In this document: positions 1 through 6,329 of the stretch, one piece after another
Layout: each line of letters starts with the position of its first letter
Numbering within the stretch: the first letter of the stretch is position 1
Source of the DNA: Helicobacteraceae bacterium
Lineage (GTDB): Bacteria > Campylobacterota > Campylobacteria > Campylobacterales > SZUA-545
Length of the DNA stretch: 9,045 nucleotides
NCBI GenBank assembly: GCA_031282285.1
Contig: JAITEA010000204.1
Location: forward strand, 1 to 9,045
Reading direction: 5' to 3'
Made by a program: the position numbers and the translations under genes
The notes under the pieces: generated by a model
Databases searched by the model: none
What the model saw: only the letters and a program-made list of their open reading frames with translations
Told to the model about the DNA's origin: nothing

Positions 1-138
1 ATAACGATCGCGGAAGGTTTTTTGAGAGCCTACGAGATCAACGCCACGCTTGGCGGTAAAAAGTTGCATCTATTGTGCGACGAAAGCGTAAACGCCTGCT
101 ACGATATTGGCAAGGCGTACGCTCAACCAAAGAAATGA
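1..138 (+). CDS. C-terminal end of an unrecognised protein (5' partial)
   Basis: Frame 1 is open from the first base to a TGA at 136-138 and gives 45 residues, ending in KAYAQPKK. The piece contains two cysteines (in LLCDES and NACYD) about eight residues apart. The preceding part lies outside the window, so the start, length and function cannot be judged. The next gene starts 11 bases downstream and its ribosome binding site (AAAGGA, 138-143) begins on the last base of this stop codon, so the two are probably co-transcribed. The segment is weakly reminiscent of small secreted proteins with paired cysteines, but I do not recognise a family. That it is coding is inferred from the open frame, the stop placement and the spacing to the next gene. 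Confidence 0.6.
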   Translation: MTIAEGFLRAYEINATLGGKKLHLLCDESVNACYDIGKAYAQPKK

Positions 139-149
139 AAGGATAGATA

Positions 150-488
150 ATGAAAAAGCTAACCGTTTTAGCGTTTTTAGCCGCTTTGGGACTATTTGCG
201 GTCGGTTGCGGCGATCAAGCGGCAGACGGCAGCGTTGTCGGCGGCGCGAGCGGCAGTAGCGGCGGCTCAAGCGGCACTGGCGGCGGCTCAAACCCTGCTG
301 ATGTGAACACGCCGCCGACAGTAGGCGCCGACGGATACACGGACAAAACCGTCTATGTCGATCCGGAAACGGGCGAAAAGACGGCAAAGATTGGCGATAT
401 TGTCAGCGACGCTACGGGCGCTACGCCGCCGCAGGCTCCGACTTTTGTTCGGCCTAGCGGCAAAACTCCCGTCCCCGCCCCATTCTAA
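150..488 (+). CDS. Small Gly/Ser-rich lipoprotein, function unknown
   Basis: A 112-residue protein with a type II signal peptide: MKK, a hydrophobic stretch (residues 4-18), then AVGC with Cys20 as the lipidation site. The -3 residue of the lipobox is Ala rather than the commoner Leu. Residues 27-47 are almost only Gly and Ser, a flexible tether. The rest (about 50-112) is short, polar and Pro/Thr-rich, with DPETGEKT and a Pro-rich end, and no recognised domain. AAAGGA at 138-143, 6 bases before the ATG, supports the start. It should be exported and anchored to a membrane, most likely the outer membrane, as no Asp follows the Cys directly (Gly21, Asp22). It sits 11 bases after the partial upstream gene and is followed by a terminator-like hairpin, so it probably ends that unit. 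Being a lipoprotein is well supported; its role is not known. Confidence 0.75.
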   Translation: MKKLTVLAFLAALGLFAVGCGDQAADGSVVGGASGSSGGSSGTGGGSNPADVNTPPTVGADGYTDKTVYVDPETGEKTAKIGDIVSDATGATPPQAPTFVRPSGKTPVPAPF

Positions 489-508
489 GCGACTGTTCGC
501 TTTAGTTT
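485..508 (+). terminator. Probable intrinsic terminator overlapping the lipoprotein stop codon
   Basis: AAGCGA (487-492) pairs with TCGCTT (497-502) around the four-base loop CTGT. The stem can be extended over a one-base bulge (C485/T486 with A504/G505). A short broken T run (TTTAGTTT, 501-508) follows. The TAA stop (486-488) forms part of the 5' arm. Six perfect pairs with a tetraloop is a modest terminator, but its position directly at the end of the gene supports it. Confidence 0.45.
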
Positions 509-775
509 CGCTGCTTGCGCCCGTTCGCTATCGCGGCGGGCGCGAGCCTCCCGCGTCCTCCCTTATTTTCTCGCTCGTTTTTGCTGGTAAATTATCGCCG
601 CGCATTCCCTCGTTCTTGCGCCTCTCGCCCATTTTTCTATCGCGCATCAATCAGAAGCTTGATTATTTCCGTCGTTATGTGGGCGGCGCTACGGCGGAGG
701 GGCAGGAAAGAGGAAGGCGGGAAGCGTGGGCGGAGGGGAGCCTGATGTTTTATGGGAGATCAAAATTGGGTGGCG
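509..775. other. Gene-free intergenic stretch, pyrimidine-rich then G-rich
   Basis: No credible gene is visible. The open frames across it give Arg/Pro/Ser-rich peptides with no ribosome binding site, and one of them overlaps the lipoprotein gene in another frame. The first part (about 509-650) is rich in C and T on this strand; the second (about 681-772) is rich in G and A. There is no GATC between 364 and 753, although core genes here carry one about every 70 bases. Small inverted repeats exist (GCGCA 600-604 with TGCGC 617-621; ATCAA with TTGAT around a HindIII-like AAGCTT near 650-662), none convincing as a structured RNA. The lack of GATC fits noncoding DNA. Confidence 0.5.
699..738 (+). 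other. G-run cluster, possible G-quadruplex former
   Basis: Four G runs lie close together: GGGG 699-702, GGG 719-721, GGG 728-730 and GGGG 735-738, with gaps of 16, 6 and 4 bases. A further GGG lies at 681-683. The first loop is longer than strict quadruplex rules allow, so this is a relaxed candidate. It lies 60-100 bases upstream of the likely promoter of the eight-gene unit, on the non-template strand. Any regulatory effect is inference. Confidence 0.25.
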
Positions 776-805
776 GACGCAAACTAACCGCTGATTGTGT
801 ACAAT
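776..805 (+). promoter_or_regulatory. Candidate promoter of the DUF507-carA-...-envC-like unit
   Basis: TACAAT at 800-805 matches five of six bases of the sigma-70 -10 box. It lies in the only gap upstream of the eight-gene unit and would start transcription about 22 bases before the DUF507 ATG. The -35 region is poor: GACGCA at 776-781 is at an 18-base spacing but matches weakly. Poorly conserved -35 boxes are usual in Campylobacterota promoters. No operator repeat or riboswitch is visible. Confidence 0.4.
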
Positions 806-833
806 AGCGAACTAAATAGCGGGGAGCTTTGGA

Positions 834-1490
834 ATGCGGTTGTCTAGCGAACATATCAGATTTATAGCCGAAAAAATTGCCCGCGAGCTGGTAAATAGCA
901 AACTCGTCAGTCTGACGCAGGGCGACGCGCCCGTGATCGGCGCGGCTTCCAAGCGGCTGGAAGAGGAGTTCAAGCTCGAAAAAGCCGTGGACGGCGAAGT
1001 GAACGAGATCATAGACGAGCTTGAGGACAGAGCGCCGCTTATTCAGTCGGGCAATCTCAGGGCGATCGCAAGCGGTGGCGGCGCGCTCGCCTCGCTAATA
1101 GATGTGGATCATCTTGAAAAGGACGAGCGCAAGGATTTGGAGTGGCTAGTCTCTAACTTTGATCCCAAAAAGCTCTTTTGGCTGATCAAGCGCAAAATAG
1201 CGGCGGATAACGGGCTGATCTTGGACAACGACGGGCGCGCCAACAATCTGGCGCACCGCATATTAGACGATCTCTACGAAAGCGATCTGATCCGCTACGC
1301 CGACGAAAACCGCGTCAAAAACCTGATCGCCAAAGCGATCTTGGAGTACGGGCGCAGACAGGAAGACATCGAGGAGCGGGTGCACGAAAAGCTCAAAAGC
1401 TACAAGCGCAACCTTGTTCGCGGGACGGAAGAGTACGATATTTTATTCGCCAAATACTACGAAGAAGAGCTAAGGAAGCTGGGGTTATGA
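834..1490 (+). CDS. DUF507 family protein
   Basis: A 218-residue soluble, charged protein with no signal peptide. The N-terminus (MRLSSEHIRFIAEKIARELV) and C-terminus (GTEEYDILFAKYYEEELRK, residues 198-215) fit DUF507, whose hallmark is an acidic/aromatic DxLFxKYYEEELR-type ending. DUF507 has no established biochemical function. The start has a good ribosome binding site, GGGGAG (821-826), 7 bases before the ATG. The protein is longer than the roughly 180 residues I recall for Campylobacter homologues. The surplus falls at about residues 68-105, between the N-terminal helical part and the KKLFWLIKRKIA segment, and includes a Gly/Ala/Ser-rich piece (IASGGGALASLI). The stop overlaps carA as ATGA, so the two are translationally coupled. 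A DUF507-carA pair is also seen in Campylobacter and Helicobacter as I remember them, a link whose meaning is unknown. Confidence 0.88.
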   Translation: MRLSSEHIRFIAEKIARELVNSKLVSLTQGDAPVIGAASKRLEEEFKLEKAVDGEVNEIIDELEDRAPLIQSGNLRAIASGGGALASLIDVDHLEKDERKDLEWLVSNFDPKKLFWLIKRKIAADNGLILDNDGRANNLAHRILDDLYESDLIRYADENRVKNLIAKAILEYGRRQEDIEERVHEKLKSYKRNLVRGTEEYDILFAKYYEEELRKLGL

Positions 1491-2632
1491 GCGCGGTTTA
1501 TCTCTATCTGGAAAACGGCATATTAATCGAAGGCGAAAGTTTCGGCGCCAAAGGTACGGCAAGCGGCGAAATTATCTTTAACACCTCGTTGAGCGGTTAT
1601 CAGGAGATCATCACCGATCCCAGCTACGCGGGGCAGTTTATCGTCTTTACCGCGCCGGAGATCGGCGTAGTGGGGGTCAATAAAAACGATAACGAAAGCG
1701 GCGGCATTTTCGCCCGCGCCGTTATCGTCCGCAACTATCAGAACGCGCCGTCCAATTACCGATCCGAAGAGCCGCTTGGCGAGCTGCTTAAACGCCGCAA
1801 TATTATCGGCGTTCATAATATCGACACGCGGGTTTTGACCAAACTGATACGCAAAGACGGCTCTATGATGGCGGTCGTCTCCACGGAGTTTAGTTCGTAC
1901 GCCGATCTGCGCGCGGTGTTGGACAAAGCGCCGAGAATGAATCAGGTTAATTTTCTCGGCGAAGTCGGGACGAAAGAGCCGTATATCTATCGCGGCGGCG
2001 CGTGGAACAATCAAACGCAAAGCTACGATCGCGCCCAGATGCAAAGAGGGCGCGTCGCCGCCTTCGATTTTGGCGCGAAACTGAACATCTTAAACGAGCT
2101 TAACGCCGTCGGATTGCAAACGGAGGTGGTCGCGCACGATACGAAAGCGGACGATCTGTTGGCGCGTTTTGCCGACAAGCAAATCGACGGCGTGTTTTTG
2201 AGCAACGGTCCGGGCGATCCTATGACGCTAAAAGATCAGATACGCGAGATCGAAAAACTCGTCAAAGCCAAAGTTCCGATCTTTGGCATCTGTCTTGGTC
2301 ATCAACTGCTCTCGATCGCGCACGGCTACGAAACCTACAAGCTCAAGTTCGGGCATCACGGCGCCAATCACCCCGTCAAGAATCTGCAAAGCGGCGCGGT
2401 GGAGATCACCAGCCAGAATCACAACTATTCCGTCCCTGAAAATATCGCGGATATTGCCGAAGTTACGCATATCAATCTGTTTGATAGCACGATCGAGGGC
2501 GTAAAATACAAAGACGAACCAATTTTTTCCGTCCAGTATCACCCCGAAGCCTCCCCGGGTCCGCGCGAGTCGCGCTATCTGTTCGAGCGTTTCGCGAAAC
2601 TTATCAAACCCGATCAAGCGAGTCTGACATAA
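1487..2632 (+). CDS. carA: Carbamoyl-phosphate synthase small (glutaminase) subunit CarA
   Basis: A 381-residue protein of full family length (E. coli CarA is about 382). It hydrolyses glutamine and passes ammonia to CarB, which makes carbamoyl phosphate for pyrimidine and arginine synthesis in the cytoplasm. The N-terminal CarA domain shows GEIIFNTSLSGYQEIITDPSY near residues 25-45. The C-terminal class I glutamine amidotransferase domain (about 190-375) shows SNGPGDP, the nucleophile Cys269 in GICLGHQL, and His352/Glu354 in QYHPEASPGP, so the triad is intact. The ATG overlaps the DUF507 stop by four bases. carB is not in the window; separate carA and carB loci are usual in Campylobacterota. 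The stop codon TAA (2630-2632) sits at an odd junction with the next gene, described separately. No pyrimidine-responsive leader or attenuator is visible upstream of the unit. Confidence 0.97.
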   Translation: MSAVYLYLENGILIEGESFGAKGTASGEIIFNTSLSGYQEIITDPSYAGQFIVFTAPEIGVVGVNKNDNESGGIFARAVIVRNYQNAPSNYRSEEPLGELLKRRNIIGVHNIDTRVLTKLIRKDGSMMAVVSTEFSSYADLRAVLDKAPRMNQVNFLGEVGTKEPYIYRGGAWNNQTQSYDRAQMQRGRVAAFDFGAKLNILNELNAVGLQTEVVAHDTKADDLLARFADKQIDGVFLSNGPGDPMTLKDQIREIEKLVKAKVPIFGICLGHQLLSIAHGYETYKLKFGHHGANHPVKNLQSGAVEITSQNHNYSVPENIADIAEVTHINLFDSTIEGVKYKDEPIFSVQYHPEASPGPRESRYLFERFAKLIKPDQASLT

Positions 2633-2670
2633 CCTTTGAAGTATCGAGCCCGACAAGAGCCGATCGCTTC
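2629..2670 (+). other. Probable true N-terminus of the RluA-family gene, with ATA in place of ATG
   Basis: The frame of the next gene stays open upstream of its first legal start (GTG 2671). The codons from 2629 read ATA, then TFEVSSPTRADRF, running straight into VADALKIGRAEAQSLIKNGFVEG. The RADRFVADAL part is the R-x-D-x-F/L opening of the S4 RNA-binding domain that begins RluA/RluD proteins, so these bases are very likely coding. No ATG, GTG or TTG occurs in frame between 2629 and at least 2542. The ATA at 2629-2631 overlaps the carA stop TAA at 2630-2632; a single G at 2631 would make a normal ATGA overlap. Whether ATA is used, the base is an error, or the shorter GTG form is made cannot be told from the sequence. 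Confidence 0.6.
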
Positions 2671-3603
2671 GTGGCGGACGCGCTCAAAATCGGTCGCGCC
2701 GAAGCTCAAAGCCTGATCAAAAACGGCTTTGTCGAGGGCGCGATCAAGCCTTCGCAGACGCTTAAAGCGGGCGCGGTTATATCGGTCAATCCGCCGCCAA
2801 AACCGCCTAAAGCCCCAAGTCCAGCCGTTGATTTCGACATAGCGATCCTCTACGAGGACGACGATCTGATGATCATAAACAAGCCCGCGGGCTTGGTAAC
2901 GCACCCCGCGCCAAGCTGCAAAGAGGCGACGCTTGTCGATTGGCTGAAAGCCAGAGGTTACGAGCTGTCGAATATCGCCGGAGAGGAGCGGCTGGGGATC
3001 GTGCATCGCCTCGACAAGGAGACGACGGGCGCGCTGGCGGTCGCAAAGAGCAACGCCGCGCACGCCGCGCTCTCGCGCCAGCTTGAGAGCCGCGAGATGG
3101 GGCGCTACTATCTGGCGATCGTCGATCGCGCCATCAAACGCGATCAGATCGTCGATCGCCCCATAGCCAGAAGCCCCCGCGATCGCAAGAAAATGGCGAT
3201 CGTTCGGGGCGGGCGCGCCGCCAAAACCGCCTTCGTTCAGCTTGCCCAGTTGGATAACGGCGAGGCGCTTATCGCCGCGAAGCTATTCACGGGGCGCACT
3301 CATCAGATTCGCGCGCATCTGCAATCCATAGGCGCGCATGTAGTAGGCGATAAGTTGTACGGATATAAGGGGGCAAAAGATAAGATCGAGCCTGTGTTTT
3401 TGCACGCTTATCGGCTCTACCTTAGCCGTCCCTCCACGGGCGGCGCGCTGGTTGCGGAAGCGCCGCTTCCCGAGCCGTTTTTGGAGCGGTTGAATTTTAA
3501 CGCGGAGCGTATCGATGAATTACTTGACGAAAATCGCCTTCTTGCTCGTTTCGGCGCTGTTGTTGGGGTGCGTCCCGCAGCCGACAATCCCGACTACGCT
3601 TAA
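2671..3603 (+). CDS. RluA/RluD-family 23S rRNA pseudouridine synthase
   Basis: From GTG 2671 the protein has 310 residues; from ATA 2629 it would have 324, close to E. coli RluD (326). It converts uridine to pseudouridine in RNA, probably large-subunit rRNA; the exact target is not deducible. An S4 RNA-binding domain (first ~55 residues, incomplete at its front with the GTG start) is followed by the catalytic domain. Numbered from GTG: NKPAGLVTHP at 70-79; the catalytic Asp115 in HRLDKETTG; GRTHQIRAHL at 208-217. The GTG has only a weak, distant ribosome binding site (AAGAG, 11 bases upstream). The enzyme normally ends near PFLERL; here about 30 more residues follow, and this tail is read through the start of the next gene (89-base overlap, 3515-3603), so it may be an accidental extension. 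The family assignment is secure. Confidence 0.93.
   Translation: MADALKIGRAEAQSLIKNGFVEGAIKPSQTLKAGAVISVNPPPKPPKAPSPAVDFDIAILYEDDDLMIINKPAGLVTHPAPSCKEATLVDWLKARGYELSNIAGEERLGIVHRLDKETTGALAVAKSNAAHAALSRQLESREMGRYYLAIVDRAIKRDQIVDRPIARSPRDRKKMAIVRGGRAAKTAFVQLAQLDNGEALIAAKLFTGRTHQIRAHLQSIGAHVVGDKLYGYKGAKDKIEPVFLHAYRLYLSRPSTGGALVAEAPLPEPFLERLNFNAERIDELLDENRLLARFGAVVGVRPAADNPDYA
3504..3507 (+). promoter_or_regulatory. Ribosome binding site of the flpA-like gene, inside the RluA-family gene
   Basis: GGAG sits 7 bases before the ATG at 3515. It decides that the lipoprotein begins here, 89 bases before the upstream stop codon, which is also where the lipoprotein signal peptide requires it to begin. 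Confidence 0.7.
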
Positions 3604-4501
3604 GACGGACTCGAAGCTCAAAGCGCCGCCGCGTCTGGAGGCGCTAAGCGACAGAACCGCCATCGGACTAGAGTGGGAGGGCGCGGACGATCCCAATATC
3701 GTCGGCTATATCGTCTATCGCGGCGAGACGGGCGCGCCGCTTGTTCGCGCCGGCGGAACCTACAACCGCTTCAGCAACCACTTTCTCGACGACGGCGATA
3801 TAAAGCAGGGCAAACAGTACATCTACGCCGTCTCCTACTACACCAAAGACGGGCGCGAATCGCCCAAATCCCCCGCGATCGCCGCCTCCACGCTGCCGCT
3901 GCCCGAACCGATTAGCTGGCTTGCCAGCGGCAATATACTGCCGCGCAAGGCGAAGGTGATCTTCAGGCCCCACAGCAACGAGCGCATAAACGGCTATATT
4001 TTCGAGCGGCGCGACGGCAAACGCAGCGATTGGCGCGTCGTCGGCAAGCTAAACGGCAGGCTTCACGCCGAGTTTATCGACGAAAATCTAGCCGACGGCG
4101 CGGAGTACGAATACAGAGTCGTATCCGTAAGTTTCGACGATCTGCGCAGCAGACCCAGCGAGGCGATTATCACCGCGACGAAGCCGCTGCCGCCGATCGT
4201 AACGGGTATAAGCGCCACCACGAGGATCAGAGGCAAGATTGACATCAAATGGAATCGCGTCAAAGAGGACGCCAACGGCGTTTATCGTCTGTACGCCTCC
4301 TCTTCGGCGGACGGCGGCTTTTCGCCGATCGCGGAGCTGAAGCCCGTAAGCTCCGCCAGCGAAACGATCGAGCAGGAGGGCGCGGAGCGCTTCTACAAAG
4401 TTACCTTTGTCGATCCCGACGGCTTGGAGTCGCCGCTTCAGCAAAAAGCGGTCAGAGGAGCCACGCCCGCGCCGCTGCAGCCGAACGCGCCGAAAAAATA
4501 G
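3515..4501 (+). CDS. flpA: FlpA-like lipoprotein with three fibronectin type III domains
   Basis: A 328-residue lipoprotein. Signal peptide MNYLTKIAFLLVSALLLGC has a clean LLGC lipobox with Cys19. Three fibronectin type III repeats follow, at about 38-127, 131-222 and 224-316 (first: LEWEGADDPNIVGYIVYRG; third: IKWNRVKEDANGVYRLYAS), then a Pro/Ala/Lys tail. Position between an RluA-type gene and trmB matches flpA of C. jejuni (Cj1279c), a surface adhesin that binds host fibronectin. Repeat 2 contains FRPHSNERI (150-158), aligning with the WRPHPDFRV segment reported to mediate binding there. The gene order recurs widely, including, I believe, in free-living relatives, so an envelope role beyond adhesion is possible. 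The start lies inside the upstream gene; trmB follows after six bases. Family and location are well supported; adhesin function here is inference. Confidence 0.88.
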   Translation: MNYLTKIAFLLVSALLLGCVPQPTIPTTLKTDSKLKAPPRLEALSDRTAIGLEWEGADDPNIVGYIVYRGETGAPLVRAGGTYNRFSNHFLDDGDIKQGKQYIYAVSYYTKDGRESPKSPAIAASTLPLPEPISWLASGNILPRKAKVIFRPHSNERINGYIFERRDGKRSDWRVVGKLNGRLHAEFIDENLADGAEYEYRVVSVSFDDLRSRPSEAIITATKPLPPIVTGISATTRIRGKIDIKWNRVKEDANGVYRLYASSSADGGFSPIAELKPVSSASETIEQEGAERFYKVTFVDPDGLESPLQQKAVRGATPAPLQPNAPKK

Positions 4502-4507
4502 GGGACT

Positions 4508-5665
4508 ATGCCCCACCTTTTCGTCAGGCGTTTTGCCGCGGCGCAAACGCCCCGAACGCCGTTTGAAAGTAACGGCGTTAAGTTTTTGTTCGTTTCGGCT
4601 GGAGACGACGGGATCGTAGGCGCGGAGGCAAACGGTTGCAGATTTCTGCTTCGTTATGTCCCGCGAGGCGATCGGACGCTTTTGAAAGCCGATAAAATAA
4701 CGCGCCCGCCGTTTTTGGACGCGGTCAAACGAGCGCTGATAGAACTTGCCGCTTCAAGCGGCGCGACAATCGAGGCGAAAAACTTTGACGAGATCAAACA
4801 AGCGGCGATCGGGCGCGGCTTTTACGATCCAAACGCGTTTATCGCTTCGCTCGATCGCTCCAAGAAGCTCTGGATCGAGGTCGGATTTGGCAGCGGACGG
4901 CATATCCTGCAAAACGCCGAAAGTTTCGCGGACAAAATCCATCTTGGCGTGGAGATTCACCATCCAAGCGCCGAGCGGCTGCTGAAACGCGCCGAGGCAA
5001 AGCGCGCCAATAATATCGCGGCGGTTTTATGCGACGCCAAAACGCTCTTTGCCGCGATGCCCGCCGCCTGCTGCGAGCGGATTTTCCTCCATTTCCCCGT
5101 CCCGTGGGACAAATCGCCCTCGCGCCGAGTGTTCAGCCCCGCCTTCGCGAACGAGGCGCTGCGGATTTTGGAGGCAAACGGCGTTTTGCATCTGCGCACC
5201 GACAGCGAGGCGTATTTTGCCGCCGCGCTTGAAATCGCGCAAAAACTTGAGGGCGCGACAGCGGCGTCCAAAACCGGCGAAGAGGCGATAACGCGCAGCA
5301 AATACGAGGATCGCTGGCGCAAGATGAACAAAACGATATTCGATCTGTTTTTGACCAATCTGCGCGATCGCGAAACGGCGAATATCGCGTATAATTTCGA
5401 TTTTCCAAGCGGTTGCGCGGCGAAAAACGAGATCGGGCGCGATCTGATCGCAAAAGCGGAAGCGTTTTTGCTTAGAGCAACCAAAAAGTGGCAACTTGAG
5501 GGCGGAGGCTCTATGACGCGTTTAATTATGGGCGATCCAAACGCTTTGCAAAATCTATATCTTTTAACCGAGCGCGATCGCGTCTCCTATTTTCCCGCCG
5601 CGCCGCTTCCTACGAGAGCCAATTTGCTGGCGCACCAAGCGCTGATCGAGGCGCTTTATGGCTAA
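4508..5665 (+). CDS. trmB: tRNA (guanine-N7-)-methyltransferase TrmB
   Basis: A 385-residue SAM-dependent enzyme that makes 7-methylguanosine, usually at position 46 of the tRNA variable loop. The methyltransferase core starts near residue 118; motif I is IEVGFGSGRH (SAM-binding glycines 126, 128, 130). The TrmB signature is HFPVPWDKSPSRRV at 195-208, and a later LHLRTDSEAYF also fits the family. It is much longer than E. coli TrmB (about 239) because of about 115 extra N-terminal residues and a C-terminal extension; Campylobacterota TrmB proteins share this long form, and the MPHL opening resembles theirs, which supports the ATG at 4508. GGGG at 4501-4504 gives only a 3-base spacing, so translation may depend on coupling to flpA, whose stop lies six bases upstream. 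The 3' end overlaps ftsE by eight bases. No motif appears lost. Confidence 0.94.
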   Translation: MPHLFVRRFAAAQTPRTPFESNGVKFLFVSAGDDGIVGAEANGCRFLLRYVPRGDRTLLKADKITRPPFLDAVKRALIELAASSGATIEAKNFDEIKQAAIGRGFYDPNAFIASLDRSKKLWIEVGFGSGRHILQNAESFADKIHLGVEIHHPSAERLLKRAEAKRANNIAAVLCDAKTLFAAMPAACCERIFLHFPVPWDKSPSRRVFSPAFANEALRILEANGVLHLRTDSEAYFAAALEIAQKLEGATAASKTGEEAITRSKYEDRWRKMNKTIFDLFLTNLRDRETANIAYNFDFPSGCAAKNEIGRDLIAKAEAFLLRATKKWQLEGGGSMTRLIMGDPNALQNLYLLTERDRVSYFPAAPLPTRANLLAHQALIEALYG

Positions 5666-6329
5666 GGAGATCGCGATCGCCAAAGACCTTTCGCTCGCCT
5701 ACGACAGCCGCGAAACTATCCTGCAAAACCTTACCTTCTCCATCTACGAGGGCGATCTGATCTTTATCACGGGCGCTAGCGGCAGCGGCAAATCCACGCT
5801 GATCAAGGCGTTTTACGGCGCGGTCGCGCCCGCGAAAGGCTCTCTGAGCGTCGGCGGCGTTCAGATGCCCTCGAACTCCAGAAGCGCGATCGACCGTCTT
5901 CGGCGCAAGCTGGGGATCGTCTTTCAAGATTACCGCCTGATAGAGGAATGGACGATCGAGCGCAATATCGCCCTGCCGCTCTATATCGCGGGCTACGATC
6001 AAAAGATGATCAAAGATCAAGTCGATAGGCTCTTAAAGCATGTGGATTTGACGCGCCGCCGCGATCGCCTGCCGCGCGAGCTAAGCGGCGGCGAACAGCA
6101 GAGGGCGGCGGTGGCGCGCGCGCTTTCGCACAACCCTATGTTGTTGCTGGCAGACGAACCTACGGGCAATCTGGACGACTACTCGGCGCAGTTGGTTCAC
6201 GATCTGTTTATGAAGATAAATCAACTTGGCAAAACGGTGGCGATCGTTACGCACCGTATGCCGACCAATATCGACGCCAGCTATCGCCACTTCTACATCG
6301 AGAAAGGGCGGCTCTTTGAGATCAATTAA
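5658..6329 (+). CDS. ftsE: Cell-division ABC ATPase FtsE
   Basis: A 223-residue ABC ATPase of normal FtsE length. It pairs with FtsX at the inner membrane; ATP hydrolysis is transmitted across the membrane to activate cell-wall hydrolases at the division site. All motifs are present: Walker A GASGSGKST (39-47), Q-loop Gln90 in VFQDYRLI, signature LSGGEQQR (142-149), Walker B MLLLADEPT with Asp166/Glu167, and switch His199 in VTHR. The ATG overlaps the end of trmB by eight bases; GAGG at 5648-5651, 6 bases upstream, supports it. The gene's 3' end overlaps ftsX. An ATPase of LolD/MacB type would look similar, but the FtsX and EnvC-like neighbours settle the call. Confidence 0.95.
   Translation: MAKEIAIAKDLSLAYDSRETILQNLTFSIYEGDLIFITGASGSGKSTLIKAFYGAVAPAKGSLSVGGVQMPSNSRSAIDRLRRKLGIVFQDYRLIEEWTIERNIALPLYIAGYDQKMIKDQVDRLLKHVDLTRRRDRLPRELSGGEQQRAAVARALSHNPMLLLADEPTGNLDDYSAQLVHDLFMKINQLGKTVAIVTHRMPTNIDASYRHFYIEKGRLFEIN
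6304..6308 (+). promoter_or_regulatory. Ribosome binding site fixing a TTG start for ftsX
   Basis: AAGGG (6304-6308) lies 7 bases before TTG 6316 within the last codons of ftsE. The in-frame ATG at 6226 would add 30 residues that merely mirror ftsE in another frame and lack hydrophobic or conserved character, so TTG is the better start. Confidence 0.75.

Noticed and set aside
515..745. A 76-residue open frame in the intergenic stretch
   Set aside because: No ribosome binding site, Arg-rich low-complexity product, and no conserved pattern.
355..807. A 150-residue open frame overlapping the lipoprotein gene and running through the intergenic stretch
   Set aside because: It begins inside the lipoprotein gene in another frame, has no ribosome binding site, and its product is Arg/Leu/Ser-rich without a domain. 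The open frame follows from GC-rich composition.
1523..2044. Long minus-strand open frames, for example opposite carA, trmB and the envC-like gene
   Set aside because: They mirror strongly recognised + strand genes, have no motifs of their own, and are expected from the codon bias.
6226..6315. A 30-residue N-terminal extension of FtsX from ATG 6226
   Set aside because: It lies wholly inside ftsE, is hydrophilic and Arg/Ser/Thr-rich, and would put a non-FtsX segment before TM1. TTG 6316 has a proper ribosome binding site.
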